DNA of 64,000 nucleotides, taken from contig WBMV01006289.1 in NCBI GenBank assembly GCA_013396655.1, positions 1,178,001 to 1,242,000 on the forward strand, given 5' to 3'. The position numbers and the translations under genes were made by a program. The notes under the pieces are model-generated. The model did no database searches. It saw only the letters and a list, made by a program, of their open reading frames with translations, and was not told where the DNA came from. Source of the DNA: Campylorhamphus procurvoides. Its lineage: Eukaryota; Chordata; Aves; Passeriformes; Dendrocolaptidae. Shown here in pieces: positions 12,863 through 23,669 of the stretch (position 1 is the stretch's first letter; the number at the start of each line of letters is the position of its first letter).

Positions 12863-15800
12863 ATTCCCTTACTACTTACTAGTTCAATGAAAGGAATTAA
12901 AGGGTTAACATTCTGAAAATGGTGACTATGTGAGTCAGAGTAGGGTGTTCTACATATATGCAGTAGATTTACTCTTCATAAAGATTCCTAGAATACAGCA
13001 GAAAAGGAATTCCTTCACTCGGTTATACATATGAGTTAGCAACCTGAGGGTAAAAAATGCAGGGTAATGAAATGGTAAATACTGCAGAGCTGGTAGTAAC
13101 TGCTGCATTTCCGTACTTGACTGCCTAAGACAATTGTATTCCTCCAAATTAAAATGTGTTTAGGAAGAGGAGATGCAGGAGGTGAAGTCTGGAACTTTTT
13201 GGGGTTGGCAGTGTGTTTCTGAAGGCTTATATTGCCTTTTATATGATTGACAGGTTAGACTGCCTGAGCCATAATGTGATATGATCATTGCTATTTTAGT
13301 TACATTGCATTATCCTTCCAAAAAGAGAGGTGCAGTGAACAAATGTAGATAGCTAGTAAGAAATGTTTTATTATAGTAAAAATCGTGTACTCTAAATAAT
13401 TACCTTATTTGCATTATTCAAGTAACGTGCTATATTTTAGCACAGTATTTATCCCCAGGGAAATATAACCAGATTTATCTGTTGCAGATACTGGTGATCC
13501 AAGTGCCTACAAACCTGCCTTAATGAAAATAAGCATTCAGCTATTACTATATTAAATGGTATTAAAATAAAAAGTAAATCAGATACTAAAAATATTAGAA
13601 ATAGATATGGAATAGGATATGCACGTTTTATAATCAAATCTCACTTTACATTGTTTTAAAAATACCTATTTTGAACACTTGGATTGTCTTTCTCATCTCT
13701 CTTACTGTTTCTCCTCCTCTAAACACAAAGAATTTAAAGAAAAATACCCAAATTGCTAGAAAACTAAAACTGTTTCAAGTCTGGAGAAAATGGAAACATT
13801 GAAACCATAACTACACTCTGTATACACCTTTTGGTATTTGACAGGTGGACCAAGAGACGGAAACAAGCACTAGAAGGCTTTTAAAGTGCCACAGACAGAC
13901 TGTAATTTAGAGCCCAAGCTCAGCATGAGCCATGATTCTTGCTCTGCAAGGGCAAATCAAGTCAAGTTCTTGAGTTGCAGCTCTTTATCCCTTTGGAAAC
14001 TTCTGTGTCTAAAGTCACAGAAAATTGGTGTAGTCAATGAAGGAGGACAGGTGATACAACTGGAGGATTAATTTTAAGCAGGACTTAAGCAAGATGAAAG
14101 ACATAGGCTCGTATGCTGAATATGAAGCAGGGAATTGGTCATTCATTTGTAACTTCAGTTCAAGTGTTGAATATGGTATTTATGATAAATGTTCGGTCAT
14201 AAATTCCCTCTTCTAATCCCCACTTAAAAATTGAGCAGAGTTTGGGTTCAGTTTTGCAAGTGGTGATTCTGAGAGGTCATTGTCCAGAAAATCAGGGGTT
14301 CATTAATGTTAATTTCTGAGAATTCATGTATTCCAGAATAACTAAGAATGAGAACGATTGAAGTGAATCTTAAGGGGATAGGAGTTTCAGTAGAAGGATA
14401 CAGGACAAATTATTGCATCCCAGTAGCAGGTAAACCAGAATAAGAACATATTTTTCATCAAACTACTCCTGTCCAAAAAACGAAGCCGGCCTGTTCATTT
14501 CAAAACAGAAAACTCAAGCTATTAGTTGAGTTATTAGCTCCCTGGGTTCTACTTAGAGGGGCGAGTTCTTTGCCCCAGGCTGGAGGGAGGTGTTACAAAT
14601 TCCGTGGGAGGTGTCACAGAGCTCTTAATTGTTTGCAGAGATTTTTGTGCCTAGCCCTACATCTCTCTTCTTCTAGCTCAAACTCTTCCCCAGATTTGTG
14701 AAAAAACTTCTGCAAAGGACTATTCATAAGGCTTCAGGAGGTACTCTGAACAAAAACTGCATAAATTACTCTTTTTAAACCCTGTGGTTTCTGAGGTTGA
14801 TTTGTAAGCAAATCATTAACAATGTTGCTTGTTTTTTTCATCAGTGAAAATTTCCTCCTTTAAATCTGCAACCTTACTATTTTAATCATTGACTCTTAAA
14901 GACACTCAAGTTTCATATTTTCAGTCACCCTTTTTCTACTTTGCATTTAGTTATTGATAGCAGAAATCAGCAGTTCACATGTGTTCTGTAGATCTGTGTA
15001 TCATTGGTCTTCAGCTTTTGAGCTTTTAACGTGAGTTGTAAAATGGAGGGAAAAATGGAAGATTACTGTTCAACAATTTTTGGTGGTAACGTTCAGTTTT
15101 TCAGAATGGTCCCTTAGTAGGGAGGTTCTCATTTCTGTGCTTTAACCAACACCAACAATGCTGTTGAGTATTCAGGTCACTTGTAACACTTAGTAATATA
15201 GGTGCAAATATATAGGCAGTGAAAAATACATGCACACGTACAGAGACACTGCATATGCACACCTTGGCATTTACTGTGCATATCAATTGGTCTTCCGTGC
15301 AACACAGGCTGTGTTCAAAGAATGTGAAATTCCACAGAGAATAGGTACTATTAAGTAATTACATCCATTAGCAGGAAGGACACTTGGCTTTATCTCATTC
15401 TCATCCATTTTCTTGGAGAGGCAAAATGATTATCTCATAACTACCTGACTTGCATTGTCATATCTCATTACTTGACCAATTTAACGACAGGCAGGGCAAA
15501 TATACTACAAAGCCAAAGCTCTCAATGTTAATTAGTCAGAAGTAGATAAGGAAAAGAACATTTTAAGGCTGAAAGAATTTGTGTCTCCGAAGGGAAATGC
15601 CCTTTTTCAGATGTGGGATATTTCTTATTTTGGAAACATTTATAAAATCTTTGTGTTACAGGAAGAAATATTGACTTTTCACTTACTTTGGGCATTTAGA
15701 TTTTCTCCAGCTCCTTAAAATCTCTAGTAATCATTTCTGTGGCAAGATCCATTTTTATACTTCACTGCAACTGCCTTTGGTAGTGATTAGATACTTCCAT

Positions 15801-18764
15801 GGTAGTGATAAGCACAGCAGAAGGTATGCCTGTGTGACTAGTACAACCACAGAGAAATGAGTGTATGCTAGTACCCCATATGCTTTTTTTTGTTGTTTGA
15901 CATATGATCATCATCATCTATGTTAAGATACCTAAACAAAGGACTAAATTAGTATTATAGTGCCTAGAGAATTTTTGTTGTTCAAGGGAAAAAAGTATTT
16001 GTAGTTAGTGATCTAGGTCACCTAAAATTCACCCTTGGTTCAAGAGTTGTCTACATAGTGTTTCTTGAATCCTTTATTATTACACATATTTTCCAGGACT
16101 TGATTTTGGCATGAAATAGAATTTATCTATAAGTAATCAGGGTAAAATAATTAGATTTGAAATAAAGAACTTACTGATTGGGGTTTTTTTTGATGCAGTG
16201 GCTAAACTGAACTCTCTTCTAAGGTTCTAAACTGAGATTCTTTTTTCTTTACCTTTGAATGATATACCTTTTTGATATGGGGTTTGAGTAAGAGTGTTAT
16301 TCATGTTATACCTCTTCAGTGGATATTTTGTGTCCTGATTCCATTTCATATCCTTATGAGTTGTCCGCTGTAAAGAGCAGAACTCAGCCTTAGCTTCTGC
16401 AGGAAAGACATGCCCATATTTCAGGTTGCTTGGCAGATATCTGTATGAGAAACATGGAAGTTAATGTGATAGTTCAGGCTTTGAGTGGTCATGATACTGA
16501 AGCAGATGCATAACAGGAAAATGACACTTGATTCACTTGTTCAACAGAGGACATCAACGAGCAGGAGATGCTATTCGTCATTTTACAGAATACTGAGTGC
16601 TTTGATAAAGCAGAGATTCAATCATGTCCTCTTTGTTTGGTTGGGGTTTTTTCTCTGTTCTGTTTTTATCCTAAAATTTCTTTTGACCTTTGAAGTAATT
16701 GGTGTGACCTCTGGTGATCACAAGTCCAACACCCTTGCTGAGGGGTCTGTCTAGAGACACTGCAAGCACTATAGAGCCATGCTTTATCTTAATGCTTATT
16801 TGATAAAATAAGAAATAACATTAAGAGCAAAGTCAAGAACTGAAGTTCAGTCCTTAAATGCCCTGTTTAGCTGCAATTACAGTGTCTCCTCATTCTCTGT
16901 TCATTCTTCCACTGAGAGGCCTTCACTGGAGGTCTGTTGGCCACTCTCAAAACAGTTTATAGTTTGTTAGTTTGGGAAGGAGACTGTGGATTTAAAATTT
17001 GAGAACTGTTAAATTTCCATGCTGACTGCTGAAACTGGTCTTCCATATAAAAGATGCAGCCTTCCTAAATCAGAAGGAAAAGATAGGAATTTCCTGAATG
17101 TTAGAAACCACTGGAAAGGCACTCTCACTGTTAATATGTGGGTATATCTTGCAATATATTAACACAAGCAGGTTTTGTTATCAGGACTTTAAAATCAAGG
17201 AGATCATGCATAATTAAACACAGCCTTGTATGAACTGTCACAGATTCTGCTGAAACAGGGATGAATGCTTGTTGGAGCATTGTTCCTAGTTGAATATAAC
17301 AAAATCAAGACACAATTGTTTCCTTGGATCTGTTTAATCTTGATAAGATGCCTAAGTATTTTGATTAGGTAGCACTAGACTGTATTCCATTTTTTTGGTA
17401 GAATATTTAATTGTGCTTTTTTCCTAGAAATCAGAGTATTGAACCTACAACTTTATATACATATAAACACACAAATAGAGAGGATGCTGTTTGATATTTT
17501 GGGTTTCAATTGATGTTTTTGAGCAATCTTAATTCCTTGGTTTAATTAAAAGAAAAATCTTCATTAAACAAGTCGCAATATATGAACAGATCAATACCAC
17601 ATTAAGCAATGACATTCTTTTCTGTATTTCAATGTTCTTATGTTACTGCATCAGACCTTTTAGAGACGGGCTGGTTTTGTGCTAAGGGAAATAAATTCAT
17701 TTATGGTACGTAAAAAATGCCATCTGACAGCCTATCAAGTTTGAAAAATGGAGCAGAGGCAAATATATACAATGGAGAATGAATTTGCTTTTCTAGAAAG
17801 AAGTTGCAACAGCTTCAAGCTGTGCCAAACCAAATATCCCCATTCACTGAGAGTCACCTGATCAGAAGCCATGTGACTGCATGTTGTGAAACCAATAACT
17901 GAAGCTCAGGAGATGTTACTTAGCATGGTAATTAAATTACTATTTCTGTTCTTATTACCACTATTTTCTCAACTGTCCTGAGAAATAGTGCAGAGGTGAT
18001 TATCTCTTGCTACCTGTGAGGAAACCATTTTAAAGGCATTACTTTAGATGCAAATATAACATAGTAATGTGGGGAAATATGCTAGTGTATGATCAGAATA
18101 ATTATAGTTTTATTTGCTTTTCAGTTTATTGGTTTAATTGTTTTATTACTCCCTAGCTGACTAGTTATTTTGTGTTTTTGGAAATAAGTTCAGTAAGATA
18201 TCAACAGCTTTGAACATCTTATTCTGATAGTCTTTCAACTGAAATATTATTAACTGAATAATTTGATGTAAACTTTCAGCTGAATTGTTTAATATATTCC
18301 AGTAAGTTATTCTTTTTTTGTGCCTTTGTTATCCATATACTATGGCAGCTTTCAATCTACTCTGGAAGGATACACACACAGTGGTTGAACCAATTCCTGT
18401 CTCGAGGATACAGTGTGTCTTGTCTCTTGTCTCTTCTTACAGTCCTGTTAGTTTCCCAGAGCACTTTATCTTATAAGACATATACTTGCAATAATCTTGC
18501 ACTCTTGATTCCCTGGCCTCTTAATTGCAACTGTGTAATAAACAGATTTTGCTTGTACTCTAAAATGTAGCACTTTTCAATAATTACACATTACACATCT
18601 GTCTGTTACAGTCACTGTAATTTTTTCTCTTTTTTTTCTGACATAGAAGACTTTTAATCTTTAATTGCTTCTAGATAGCTGCAATTTCATTTTCCCTTTA
18701 AAGCAAAAGTAGATGGTTTTTTCCAAGGTTTTGTAATTGCACTTCTTGAATGATCAGTAGTTAG
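12863..18764. other. Unique AT-rich non-coding sequence
   Basis: No gene is seen across 5.9 kb. The longest frame is 89 codons at 16485-16754, which contains a hydrophobic stretch but no recognisable family. No CR1 tail, LTR or long microsatellite was found. Complex, motif-rich stretches at about 15390-15545 and 17500-17960 are described separately or could be additional conserved elements. Confidence 0.6.
15390..15545. promoter_or_regulatory. Possible conserved non-coding element
   Basis: This is a compact block of complex sequence with two CTCAT-type repeats (TATCTCATAACT and TATCTCATTACT), GATTA/ATTA cores and a TTAATTAG site near 15530. There is no repeat-family signature. The regulatory call rests only on texture and is weak. 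Confidence 0.25.
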
Positions 18765-19577
18765 AACCATAGAATCACTTAGGTTGGAAAAGACCTCTAA
18801 GACCATTGAGTTCAACCGTTAACCCAGCACTGCCAAATCCATCACTAAGTTGTGTCCTTGTGTGTGTCCACACATCTTTTAGATGCTTCCAGGGATAGTG
18901 ACTCAACCATTCCCTGGGCAACCTGTTCCAAAACTCAACAACCCTTTTTGGGAAGGAAATTTTCTCTTATATTATAACTAAACCTTCTCTGATGCAAGTT
19001 GAGGCCATTTCCTCTCATTCTGTGACTTATGTCCTCTCATTCTGTCACTTGTTTCCTGGAAGAAGAGGCCAATCCCCACCTGGCTACAACCTCCTTTACG
19101 GGAGTTGCAGAGAGTGATAAAGTCACCCCTGAGCCTCCTTTTCTCTGGGCTGAACAGCCCCAGCTCCCTCAGCTGCTCCTCACAAAGCTTGTGCTCCAGA
19201 CTCTTCCCCAGCTCCACTGCCCTTCTCTGCACTCACTCCAGTGCCTCAGTGTCTTCCTTGGAGCCCAAAATTGAACAAAAGATTTGCAGTGCAGCCTCAG
19301 CAGTGCTGAGTACAGTGGGACACTCCCTGCCCTGGCCCTGCTGGTCATGCTATTTCTGATCTTACCCACCTAGGCACACTCTGGCTTGTGTTCAGATGGT
19401 TGTCAATCCACCCCTCCAGGTCCTTTTCTGCAGGGCATCTTTCCAGCCACTCTCCTCCCAGCCTGTAGCACTGCCTGGGGTCGTTGTGACCCAAGTGTAG
19501 GACTTGGCACTTTGCCTTGTGGAGCCTCACACAGCTGACCTCAGCCCACTGATCTAGCCTGTCCAGTGCTGCATGCC
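18765..19577 (-). mobile_element. 5'-truncated CR1 LINE, minus orientation (~813 bp)
   Basis: CR1 is the dominant avian non-LTR retrotransposon. On the plus strand the element starts with CATAGAATCACTTAGGTTGG and continues GAAAAGACCTCTAAGA. This is the reverse complement of the CR1 3' end, with its ATTCTATG-type tail instead of poly(A). Moving inward, blocks typical of the CR1 3' region follow, including the plus-strand text AGAAGAGGCCAATCCCCACC and CTGGGCTGAACAGCCCCAGC. The inner end at about 19577 lies within the C-terminal coding region of ORF2, so roughly four-fifths of a full-length element is missing, as expected from incomplete target-primed reverse transcription. A 22-bp internal tandem duplication is present at 19011-19054. 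The 5' break coincides with the end of an LTR. Confidence 0.95.
19345..19566 (-). pseudogene. CR1 ORF2 remnant: C-terminal end of the reverse-transcriptase region
   Basis: In the minus-strand frame the translation includes LDRLDQWA, KAKCQVLHLGHNDP, QCYRLGGEWLE and AEKDLEGWIDNHLN. These correspond to the well-known CR1/LINE pattern of LDxLxxWA, then KCxVLHLGxNNP, a YxLG block and AEKDLGVxxDxxL, downstream of the RT catalytic motif. About 73 residues remain before an in-frame stop. The catalytic YADD-type motif and the endonuclease domain would lie upstream and are absent. The DLG of the usual AEKDLGV block reads DLEG here, suggesting a small indel or substitution. Upstream of residue 1 the open frame continues into LTR sequence, so the 173-codon frame is an artificial chimera and not a gene. 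Confidence 0.9.
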
Positions 19578-19941
19578 AAAGGGAAAAAAGGAAAACGTCC
19601 TCAGCTGATGGTATGGTGAAGGCTGGAACTGATTTATTCAGAGAGCATGGGATGGATATAGAGTTCAGGGAGAAGCTTGGAAAGTGGGAGGAGTTTGGGG
19701 TGGAGCGCAGCAAGTAGGGGTAAGGGCTAAGAGGGAAGGAGGGGAATACAGATGGGGCGTGGCTAACTTCACATGATGACACTGGGTTTGGCATCACAAG
19801 CCAGGCAGTGAAAGAATAGGGAATACACAACCAATAAGAGACCAGTAACTGGGTAGCCACCACCAATCAAAATAAAACATACAGATACAAGGGAATAACT
19901 ATCTATCTAATACAATAAATCACTATCTATGCTACAGAACA
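19578..19941 (-). mobile_element. Endogenous retrovirus LTR, minus orientation
   Basis: Read on the minus strand, this starts with TGTTCTGTAG and contains two inverted CCAAT boxes (plus-strand CCAAT at about 19826 and 19864). It also has a GC/CACCC-type box (plus GGGGCGTGGC near 19755), a CT-rich segment, a TATA-like CTATATCC at 19654-19661 and an AATAAA polyadenylation signal at 19633-19638. TATA and AATAAA lie about 20 bp apart, so the signal sits at the end of U3 and R must be short, an arrangement known from avian alpharetroviral LTRs. The order CCAAT, GC box, TATA, AATAAA strongly supports an LTR. Edges are approximate: the 3' edge is set where CR1 sequence begins. I saw no clear target-site duplication, so it may be a 3' LTR of a truncated provirus or an LTR broken by rearrangement. 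Confidence 0.75.
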
Positions 19942-20690
19942 TCTTTTAAAACCTGAACTTCTGAGTTTTGAGGTAGTTGTCCATTTCTGGTGTTGTTCAC
20001 TTGCTTGTCAGTTCTATCCACTCCAGGAAGTGGTCACCTTGGCTATTTTTGAAGTCTCTCAGGCAGGGTTCTCCTACAGTCCGGGTCCCTCTTTTGTCTT
20101 CAAGTTGACTTGTGTTGCGTTGTGGGAGTTTGAACATGTGCACACATTGTATTGCTGTCTCACCCTTATGTATCTCAGAAGGGCCACTTGATACTGAACT
20201 CCAGCTCACACAAGGAGCTCTTAGGACAAGTTGCTAACAGGCCCCTCAGTCCAGGACTGGCTCTCATGCAGTTGGCATAGAGCACAGTCAGGCTGTGGCT
20301 TCCTACCTGCAATGATAACAGTGGTTTTATTAAACCACTAGCTGGAAGACTGCTTATGGTTGAGTTCAAAACAAGTGAAAAATCAAAATCTGCTCCATGT
20401 CCTACTAATGTTTGGTGTGCAAGAATCTCCAGCAGAATGAAATGCTCATATTCTAAACCAGTAAAATTTCAGAGTAATATCTTGGCAAAAAGGGATTGTC
20501 TCAGCCTTGAAAACTAATGAGTGTTAGAGTCTGTAGAGGTAATTTAATTTCTCCAGATGACACCAGTTAGCCTTTTAATGAAGCAGTATGTGTAGTTCTG
20601 GTGTGATTAAGAAAAGATACAGAAAAAAACTTGAGCAGTCCAAAAAAATTGCCTCCAGAATTATTTTCTAACTGGTTAGAGTGCTTTAAG
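19942..20690 (-). other. Possible residual ERV internal sequence, unassigned
   Basis: This stretch lies upstream of the minus-strand LTR and is compositionally different from the surrounding AT-rich DNA as far as about 20310. A 70-codon minus-strand frame (19997-20209) ends 56 bp before the inferred LTR start, where the end of an internal coding region would be expected. I do not recognise its product, it is short, and there is no clear polypurine tract next to the LTR. It could be degraded internal retroviral sequence or unrelated DNA. From about 20310 onward it reads as ordinary unique sequence. Confidence 0.35.
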
Positions 20691-20710
20691 TGAGACTTAC
20701 CTTTTACATA

Positions 20711-21507
20711 CTTTCTTTTTTTTCTTTTTTTCTTTTTTCTTCTTTTTCTTTTTTCTTTTTTTCTTTCTTTTTTCTTTTTTCTTTTCTTTTTCCTTTTTTC
20801 CTTTTTTCCTTTTTTCCTTTTTTCCTTTTTTCCTTTTTTCCTTTTTTCCTTTTTTCCTTTTTTCCTTTTTTTCCTTTTTTTCCTTTTTTTCCTTTTTTTC
20901 CTTTTTTTCCTTTTTTTCCTTTTTTTCCTTTTTTTCCTTTTTTTCCTTTTTTTCCTTTTTTTCCTTTTTTTCCTTTTTTTCCTTTTTTTCCTTTTTTTCC
21001 TTTTTTTCCTTTTTTTCCTTTTTTTCCTTTTTTTCCTTTTTTTCCTTTTTTTCCTTTTTTTCCTTTTTTTCCTTTTTTTCCTTTTTTTCCTTTTTTTCCT
21101 TTTTTTCCTTTTTTTCCTTTTTTTCCTTTTTTTCCTTTTTTTCCTTTTTTTCCTTTTTTTCCTTTTTTTCCTTTTTTTCCTTTTTTTCCTTTTTTTCCTT
21201 TTTTTCCTTTTTTTCCTTTTTTTCCTTTTTTTCCTTTTTTTCCTTTTTTTCCTTTTTTTCCTTTTTTTCCTTTTTTTCCTTTTTTTCCTTTTTTTCCTTT
21301 TTTTCCTTTTTTTCCTTTTTTTCCTTTTTTTCCTTTTTTTCCTTTTTTTCCTTTTTTTCCTTTTTTTCCTTTTTTTCCTTTTTTTCCTTTTTTTCCTTTT
21401 TTTCCTTTTTTTCCTTTTTTTCCTTTTTTTCCTTTTTTTCCTTTTTTTCCTTTTTTTCCTTTTTCTTTTTCTTTTTTTTTCTTTTTTTTTCTTTTTTTTT
21501 CTTTTTT
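20711..21507. repeat. 797-bp polypyrimidine satellite: (C2T6)9 then (C2T7)66 with degenerate T/C flanks
   Basis: The plus strand contains no purine for 797 bases. After an irregular T/C lead-in (20711-20791), CC doublets occur every 8 bp from 20792 to 20864 (nine intervals), then every 9 bp from 20864 to 21458 (sixty-six intervals). I could find no substitution or length change within the 9-bp block. It ends in T/C-rich units of about 10 bp. The minus strand is correspondingly GGAAAAAAA repeats. Because 9 is a multiple of three, all frames stay open, which gives meaningless Phe/Pro and Lys/Glu/Gly frames of 275-289 codons. Perfect mirror symmetry of homopurine-homopyrimidine DNA is the classical requirement for intramolecular triplex (H-DNA). 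Confidence 0.98.
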
Positions 21508-23162
21508 AGCAGCAGAGTAAGAGGTAGGCAAAATGCCCTATAAGTCTGTCTGAAAGAAAATGTCACAATTGTCAGTACTTAAAGAGAAACAAAAAGCCAT
21601 ACAAGGTTTCTATGTAATTGTTTTCCATAATGGTTATGGTGAGTAACCATTGGAACAGTTCCCTAAAGGAATTACTAACTTCTCTTTCAGTTAAAATTTA
21701 AACTACTTGTCTTTGGATGATTTCTTTCCTTTAGGAACAACTTATTAGGCTGAATACAAGTAAGTGAATTAAATATAGTAGTTTTTCATGTACAGTAGAT
21801 TAGACCTTCATGTGCAGTAATTACTTCTTGATCCATACTTTTAAGTTAAATGCAATTGCTTATTACAAGGGATGTAAATTGTTAAAGAACATGGGTCTAA
21901 GAGGGGTCAAATATTCAGAAAAAAAAAATTTCAAGGCTCCAGATACTGTATTTCTGACAGAGGGAATGTTTAATCAAAGGAAGAAGTTAAATATATAATC
22001 AAGAAATGGGAGAAACATTTTAAAAAATCTGTCTGAAATACCATGAAGATAATACTAGACAATGTAAGTAATGGTCTATTGTACTCTTAAGACTGTTGGG
22101 ATAGGTTGAAAAGCTGTGTTCATTGGTAAAACAGAGGCAAGGTAGATGGTAATTGCCGATAATGGGCTAAAACCAAAATAAAACAGAGTCTGGATTTTGA
22201 ATAAAATGTTTAAAACCCACAGAGAAAAGCAGTAATTGAAACAAAACCCATTTCCAACTTACACATTTGAATAGTGGAATAAAATTATGCTAATCTAACG
22301 TATTTGCCTTATTGTGCTTTTCTGTTCATTATGCTGCATGCATAAGTATGAGATGGTTATTATCCCTTTGATAATAGTCCTTACTTATCTGCTTCAAATT
22401 GGTATGCTCTTTCTGAGGACTGCAAATGCTGTCTTTTGAAGGATCTTGTTTACCAAATGAGTTTTCTCTGCTTGTTATATTGTATTTTAATTTAGTTTTG
22501 TTTACATCATGTAAAATGTATTGCAAATGATATTTACTAAATTGTATTATAGGTTATTTGATGCCTATGTATTTCTGGGTACATCCCACATCATCTCTGG
22601 AGGATTCCATATCCATTTCCTAAGAATTATGCTGCAGAATAAGAGATGGTCATGACTGGCATCCTATCTCTAGTCAACAAACAATACTGGGCACTCCAGA
22701 GAAAGATGCAGGCTGTTCTCACAGCACACCTAATTATGGCCCTGGGAGGTAATTGCTTTGGGAGCCATAGCTGGTGATCATTTCCTGTAAGTGGTATTAA
22801 TGCTGCTGTGATTTTTACATTACTTATTCACATGTCAAGTATTAGTTTTTCTGTGATAAGGTTTTTTTTTTCCTGCTATATGTTACCAGTTCAGAGTCCT
22901 GTTTGACTGTTCAGCATTTTGCTAATGTGCAATAAATACTGGTCACACAATGAGACGTGGCTTGGTATTTGTAGTGAGTTCTGGAAGCACCCTGAAGTAT
23001 TTGTTGTGACATTTTTTATGCCCTGGATTTAAAAATCAGCTCATCAGTCTCATGCTGAGCTCTTGTTAAGTTTGGCCTGAAAGAGTTATTATGATCATAT
23101 CTGAATGTAACAGATCTAAAAGTAGAATGGGTAATTCTGTAAGGCTTAAATGATCATCCTAT
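21508..23162. other. Unique non-coding sequence
   Basis: No gene or recognised repeat between the satellite and the second CR1 end. Frames here are at most 65 codons and unremarkable. Confidence 0.6.
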
Positions 23163-23336
23163 CCCAGAATAATAGAATTATTTAGGTTGGAAAAGACCTT
23201 TAAAATTGAGTCTAACAGTTAACCTAACACTGCCAAGTCTACCACTAAACCACGTTGCTAAGCACCACATCTACTTTTAAATACCACCAGGGATAATGAC
23301 TCAACCACTTCCATGGGCAGCCTTTTGGTGGTCTTC
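23163..23336 (-). mobile_element. CR1 LINE 3' end, minus orientation (~174 bp)
   Basis: On the plus strand it opens with AATAGAATTATTTAGGTTGG and then GAAAAGACCTTTAAAATTGAG, the reverse complement of the CR1 3' terminus. It continues through the AACACTGCCAAGTC and GGGATAATGACTCAACCACTTCC blocks seen at the equivalent place in the 18765 element. The two copies align block by block over this length, but this one is more decayed. It carries only the 3' untranslated region, so no coding sequence remains. Confidence 0.9.
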
Positions 23337-23669
23337 AATCATAGAATTTAAAGTAATGTCACTTCTAAAATTTAATTAAACTACACTTGGATAAGTCGTT
23401 AAAAAAGTTAGCCTAGTACCTTCTTGGGTTTTGTGTACTTCAGTACCCCCTGAAATACTTCTTTGTTGGAGTCAGGGTAACAAGAAACCCACAATGAGAA
23501 TGAGACAGAAAGATGGAGAACAAAAAGGATCAAATCATAACAGAAAGAATGAGGGACACCATCAGAGGAACCCATGGACTAACGAGTTTTCTAGCTGTTC
23601 ATATAATCTAATCGTTAATAGAGTTAATGTTCATATTTAATATAAGTAAGATACCGTGGTATTGGCAGT
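23337..23669. other. Sequence between CR1 scrap and LTR, unassigned
   Basis: The stretch starts with a CATAGAATTTAAAG motif that could be a second decayed CR1 tail nested against the first. From about 23480 to 23590 it is purine-rich on the plus strand (AGAATGAGACAGAAAGATGG), immediately before the LTR-containing segment, and could be residual internal retroviral sequence. I recognise no protein in it. Confidence 0.35.

Noticed and set aside
18978..19369. Four overlapping frames of 66-84 codons on both strands
   Set aside because: They all lie in the CR1 3' region, whose higher GC lowers stop frequency. None is a conserved CR1 product in that frame.
19345..19866. 173-codon minus-strand frame as a gene
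   Set aside because: Its C-terminal 73 residues are a CR1 reverse-transcriptase remnant, and the N-terminal part is translated LTR sequence. It is a chance fusion across the LTR/CR1 joint.
20690..21566. Three open frames of 275-289 codons encoding Phe/Pro, Lys/Glu or Lys/Gly repeats
   Set aside because: They are translations of the 8/9-bp polypyrimidine array. A 9-bp period keeps every frame open, and there is no non-repeat coding sequence around it.
23431..23640. 69-codon frame before the plus LTR as a retroviral gene tail
   Set aside because: I recognise no retroviral motif in it and cannot show a polypurine tract or continuity with internal retroviral sequence.
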